From: Protostelium mycophagum
Taxonomy: Eukaryota; Evosea; Variosea; Protosteliida; Protosteliaceae
NCBI GenBank assembly: GCA_002081555.1
Contig: MZNV01002412.1
Span: 1-40,317, forward strand
DNA: 40,317 nucleotides
Direction of reading: 5' to 3'
Position numbers and translations under genes: made by a program. Positions 35,157 to 40,317 of this stretch are shown piece by piece; positions within the stretch are counted from its first letter, which is position 1; each line of letters starts with the position of its first letter. Below the pieces are notes generated by a model, which searched no databases, had not been told where the DNA came from, and worked only from the letters and a program-made list of their open reading frames with translations.

Positions 35157-36781
35157 TCAAAACTGAGTGTCGACGACTAAATAGTGTCGACAATATATTC
35201 GCGCAAAGAGGAAATGTGATTGTCGACAGAAAAATGTATTGTACAATTCACGAACCGTGTTAGCTGAGGGAAGTCGTGAAAAATTTCCGTTTGCAGAAGT
35301 CAACCGCGGGCTTTGAGGCTCCTGTACATTGTTCAGAAGGCACATATGGACATATCTGTCGACGTCGACGTACCTCGATTCTTCTGGATGCGAAGGTCCC
35401 TGACGTCGAGGTGAGGCGGGGGCTCGGAGGTGGCTGTACATTACCCGTACTCTGTCGACACATCAGCAAAACATCGACATTCTCCCGCCAATCTTACCGT
35501 GCTGTTGACGCGGCTTAACGAGCTGAAACTTCTGAGAGTCCTCGGGCTTGGCGGTTCTTGAACATTCTCTTTATTCTTGATTTCTGTACCTCTGTTGAGA
35601 ATACTTCCGCTCTGCAACATCTCAGCGTCGACATTCTTGATGGGAATACTCACGCTTGGGAGGAATAGAGAGGAAGTTCTGAAGACAGATTCTCTGTTGG
35701 GGGCGAGGGACAGCTTTAAAATGTCGACATGACGGCTGCGGTATTTGCACTCACCTTTGCAGAAGGAGGACGCTGTGAGGTGAATCTTGACAGAGGTCTC
35801 TGTTGACTCATTAAATCGTCGTTGTAGACTTTAAAAATAGAACAGTCCTCACTTGGGTGTTTGGGGAAGGGGGTTCTACTCTTGGCGTTGTGGATGCAGG
35901 ATTAATCGGCTTCACGGTGTTCCTGAGTGAATTTGAGCAGAATAACCACGAAGGGATTCTCGACCGTCGTATTTGAAGAAGAGATGTAAAATCGTATAAC
36001 CTGACAAAGGTGGCCAAGGGAGCGGGGTTCGTCTTTTCTTGGAAAAAATCGACAAGCGCGGTCTGGCTTTGGCGGGCGAGAGGCGACGGGGGCGGCTTCA
36101 CCCTGGATTGTTTGAATATATTTTTTCACAAAGATGAAGACCGACATGTTCGATGGATCTCGGCGAGGGTATTCCAAAGGCTTTAGAGGGGCAAGGCTTG
36201 TGAGCTCTCCATTCTTGTCCTTCATTTTTTTCAATTCCTCTGTTAATTCTCTGATCGTGACCTCCGCGGCCTGCAAACGGTCATCTTTCAAAAAATTTTG
36301 GCGGGAAAAACGTGATCACGCCATTACCACAGTCCTTCGTTTCAACTCTTTGAATTGGTCTCTGAAAGACCTTTGAGATCGTCAGAATGAGCCTCAAGAT
36401 GTAGAGGATGACAGATCACCTTAATGTCTTCAGAGTCAAATGGGTTTGGTAAGCTCTGTTTTTTTCCATCCTCTCGATCTTGTCGGAGAGAGGCTCGATG
36501 CGCGAGAAATACTGCTCATACTGTGGAGGAAGGTTCTAAATTCTCATGATCAGACCAATCTCAGAAACAAAACTCACGTCTAAAGACATCACACTGCAGG
36601 TTGATTGGCAGCAGACCGGACAGGAGGTATTTACAGGTTCTACGTCTTTCCAGCAGTCATCGCTAAAGACGTCAGCCGTCATTCTGCCACACTTGGCATC
36701 TCACCAGAGAAAGTGCTCACAAGAAGTGAAGAAGCCAGGAGGCGCGAGGCAGTAGCTGCAGAAGGCCCATTCGTACTCCAT
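35157..36781 (-). CDS. RNF212/Zip3-like RING protein (370 aa)
   Basis: Eleven exons join in phase: 36781-36705, 36662-36578, 36535-36420, 36361-36328, 36270-36146, 36102-36001, 35922-35853, 35799-35755, 35713-35498, 35451-35374, 35321-35157. The N-terminal RING is complete after splicing: C8-x2-C11, C21-x-H23, C26-x2-C29 and C40-x2-C43 (FCSYCLAPPGFFTSCEH, then LCDDCW, then NTSCPVC). A coiled coil follows (YEQYFSRIEPLSDKIERM, TIRELTEELKKMKDKNGE). The C-terminal half is disordered with repeated PPSP motifs (KPPPSPLA, VEPPSPNT, QEPPSPRT, QPPPSPRL). RING, coiled coil and Ser/Pro tail is the layout of the Zip3/RNF212/HEI10 proteins, SUMO or ubiquitin ligases that mark meiotic crossover sites on the synaptonemal complex. 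The exact subfamily is not certain. The last exon may instead splice at 35268. Confidence 0.8.
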
Positions 36782-36966
36782 AGTTCCCTTGACCTCTTAA
36801 AATACAACCACGAGTATGATAATTATCGTCTTCGTCTTCTGGCCATCTACAACGCTTCTTTCATTTTTTCAAATTAATTTTTAAAAATTCCAAAACCAAA
36901 AATAAAATTCAAATTTGCAAAAAAATTATAAATCTCGAGATTTATTCTTCGGATTTTTTTAAATAT

Positions 36967-38332
36967 TTAGATCCTGCCAGATTGGAGGGGTGCTTGTGTT
37001 CTCAACAAGTTCTCTTGCTGTTCCTTCTGAGAGAGGATTCCGGCGTTTTGCATGGGGAAAGCCTGGTTGAATCCCTGGTTGTTGTAGGTCAAACCACGAG
37101 CTTGGTTGGCCTGCCCGTGGTTATTTGAGTCCATCTACAACGAGACATACCTGAGCCACTGGGTGGTTGAGAGCGTGGGGAGGGGTGTATCCCCTGTCGG
37201 CGGGGTTGTAGAGTGGCTGGTTGTAGATAGTTTGAGCCTGATTGACCATAGGGGTGTAAGAGGCCTGAGCTGGGGCGTACCCGCGGAACGCGGGCTCGAA
37301 TCCTGCGGCGTTCTGTATAATGTCAGAGAGATCTATTTTTAGAGTAGAACTCACGTTAGCAGGAGCGAAACCCGGGACTAATGGGACGGTATTTGCGAGG
37401 GGTTGTACATTCTGTACATTTGCGCTTGTCGACAGCATCGGTTGTTGTGCAGCTTGGGGCTGCACATTAGGGATGAGGGGGTTAGTGGCGGCGGGGAATG
37501 GGGTGGCGGGGATACTGGTCGACACACCGGTGGCGGGGATACTTGTCGACACACCGGTGGCGGGGATACTTGTCGACATGCCAGTGCTGACCTCTCTCAT
37601 CTCACGAACCTCACGGACTACAACGGGTGCCTCCTTGATCTTCTCGTAGATGGGCTGTTGGGCGATGACAGTGGTGGGCTGGAAGACATCCCTTTCGAGG
37701 ACGGGTTGTATCTAGTTATCTTTAGTATTTTTCTGAACGTGTGGCTGCAGTCAATGCAGCTCTGCCGCTCAACTAAGCCGTATAGACATCTGAATATTCT
37801 CTATGTGATGACAATACAAGAAGATGAAAAACAGAGTCATACCTCCTCTATGACCGTCTTCTTCACTACCTCATTCACGATTGGAGCGTGAACGACCTGT
37901 GTCCTCATGGTGGCATCCACGTCTCTGGTGGGCAGAACTACATTCTCAGGAACGACTCCAGACTTCTCGACTAGAGGTGCACGGAATTCTGGGGCGAGTT
38001 GTCTCTGTTGAACTTGTGTAGGCAGAACCTCTGTCTCATGGATCTGCTGGGTGACCTGACTTTCATGTCAATATATGTTGATTCGTGAAGGAAGTAAAAG
38101 AAGATATGACCTGGTGGATCTCCAATTGTTCTCTCTCACGATGAATTACTTCTTGTATTTCCTCCTTCTGAACGGGATGGATGTGCTCGTGGACAACTGT
38201 ATCCTTGACGATGGTCTCGTGGTTGATGGGTTCTTGTCTGGACAAGGTGAGCTCATTTTATCTTGAAAATGGAGTGCACCTCAAGACATTGTTGCTGACC
38301 AAGGTCTGTTGGTTGATTTCGTTTGTTCTCAT
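36967..38332 (-). CDS. Val/His/Glu-rich protein with Pro/Gln-rich tail (359 aa)
   Basis: Six exons join in phase: 38332-38280, 38237-38111, 38055-37843, 37711-37355, 37312-37151, 37134-36967. The N-terminal half repeats a pattern of V/I, H and E (VVHEHIHPVQKEEIQEVIH, VVHAPIVNEVVKKTVIEE, VVVREVREMREV). This recalls articulin/alveolin-like cortical proteins and the related fungal HIH-type proteins; the assignment is tentative. Three copies of a 9-residue unit ending TSIPAT follow near 37500-37580. The tail is rich in N, Q, Y and P (QASYTPMVNQAQTIYNQPLY, PQNAGILSQ-type). There is no signal peptide or membrane helix. The last junction needs removal of only 16 nt (37135-37150). Read through instead, the protein would end after VCLVVDGLK at 37121. 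Confidence 0.72.
37135..37150 (-). other. Candidate 16-nt intron
   Basis: GTATGTCTCGTTGTAG separates two coding-like frames of the same composition. The donor GTATGT and acceptor GTTGTAG both match the sites used elsewhere in the window. The shortest other intron reconstructed here is 35 nt. Confidence 0.5.
37756..37768. repeat. Dispersed palindrome GCAGCTCTGCCGC
   Basis: One mismatch in the arms; in the 131-nt intron 37712-37842. Confidence 0.7.
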
Positions 38333-38719
38333 ATTTCGTGTTGTCTTCGTGGTGTTTCTGGTATTATGAGAGAGTCATCATCCGTCTCAATCTTGTTTCT
38401 GTGAAGGTTCGACGGAAAATTTGATCTTTTATTCAATGAAATTCCGCGACAATCTACAAAAATGTCTGGCTTGCTTTTTGGATCAAGTCGACAACTTCAA
38501 AAAATCAACAAGATTTCGTTATTTTTCAGACATTCTGCTGGGAGTGAGGCAATTAGCTTACAGTAAGTAAGATATCATGACAGGATGCTTGGGAAAGTTG
38601 CGAAATGAAGGAAGAACGGTACAAAATCTCCATATTAAAGAAATTCCACTGAAAAACTGAAAAAAACAAAAAAAACAGAAAACTTCCAACAATAATTCTT
38701 TTTGAAATGCGCACATTTC
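38333..38719. other. Intergenic stretch, nothing seen
   Basis: 387 bp between the start of the Val/His/Glu-rich gene and the stop of the subtilase gene, both on the minus strand. It should hold the promoter of the former and the 3' end of the latter. No ORF or repeat stands out. Confidence 0.5.
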
Positions 38720-40261
<1,542 letters not shown>

Positions 40262-40317
40262 CTGTAAGAGTTTAATTCTATATGTATCAGAATTAGTATC
40301 AGAATTAAACTTCACAA

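Noticed and set aside
35260-35518. Plus-strand ORFs opposite the RNF212-like tail
   Set aside because: The minus strand shows repeated PPSP motifs across several phased exons; the plus frames do not.
37320-37891. Plus-strand ORFs rich in GGDT repeats
   Set aside because: They are the antisense of the TSIPAT repeat of the minus-strand gene, whose exon chain is in phase.

Overview
The window is nuclear DNA of an intron-rich, gene-dense eukaryote. Nearly every gene is split into many small exons by short GT-AG introns, mostly 35-60 nt. Frames were joined by hand: I required each exon chain to keep phase and to match a known protein family. Nine multi-exon models run from start to stop with every junction in phase: thaumatin-like, ATG16, OGT-like, sphingomyelinase, PH-kinase-SH2, the 452-aa unknown, CCDC113, RNF212-like and the 359-aa protein. 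The gene mix points to a free-living, cilium-forming protist: autophagy (ATG16), a ciliary coiled-coil protein (CCDC113), a meiotic RING protein (RNF212/Zip3 type), SH2 signalling, RasGEF, a Zn2Cys6 regulator, an eukaryotic RNA-dependent RNA polymerase fragment and ankyrin repeats. A ciliated amoebozoan (protosteloid-like) fits best, but this is inference; a zoosporic fungus or another protist is not excluded.

Layout, left to right. 1-600: tandem 186/188-bp repeat. 584-972 (-): thaumatin-like secreted protein. 2212-3063 (-): Zn2Cys6 factor with a PAS-like tail. 3948-6877 (-): ATG16. 7129-11936 (-): membrane-anchored OGT-like GT41 glycosyltransferase. 12359-14152 (+): neutral sphingomyelinase. 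14244-18304 (+): PH-kinase-SH2 protein whose DFG aspartate is replaced. 18805-24776 (+): RasGEF with a long, unrecognised, internally repeated C-terminal region. 25222-26053 (-): ankyrin-repeat protein. 26878-28863 (+): unknown 452-aa protein. 29647-31192 (-): CCDC113. 31437-33713 (+): Ku70 that appears cut short. 34015-34968 (+): C-terminal piece of an RNA-dependent RNA polymerase. 35157-36781 (-): RNF212/Zip3-like RING protein. 36967-38332 (-): His/Glu/Val-rich structural-type protein with a candidate 16-nt intron. 38720 to beyond 40261 (-): proteinase K-like subtilase, 5' end outside the window.

There are no operons. Two gene pairs are head to head (OGT/sphingomyelinase, CCDC113/Ku70) and may share promoters. 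Sphingomyelinase, PH-kinase-SH2 and RasGEF lie in tandem and all suggest membrane/Ras signalling, though a functional link is only a guess.

Two sequence signals run through the whole window. The first is a short palindrome of the form GCGGC-AGA-GCCGC, found about 14 times and only in introns or intergenic DNA. The second is the octamer GTTGTAGA/TCTACAAC, seen more than 30 times where about one is expected by chance, often at 3' splice sites. Long introns tend to be the ones that carry dispersed repeats.
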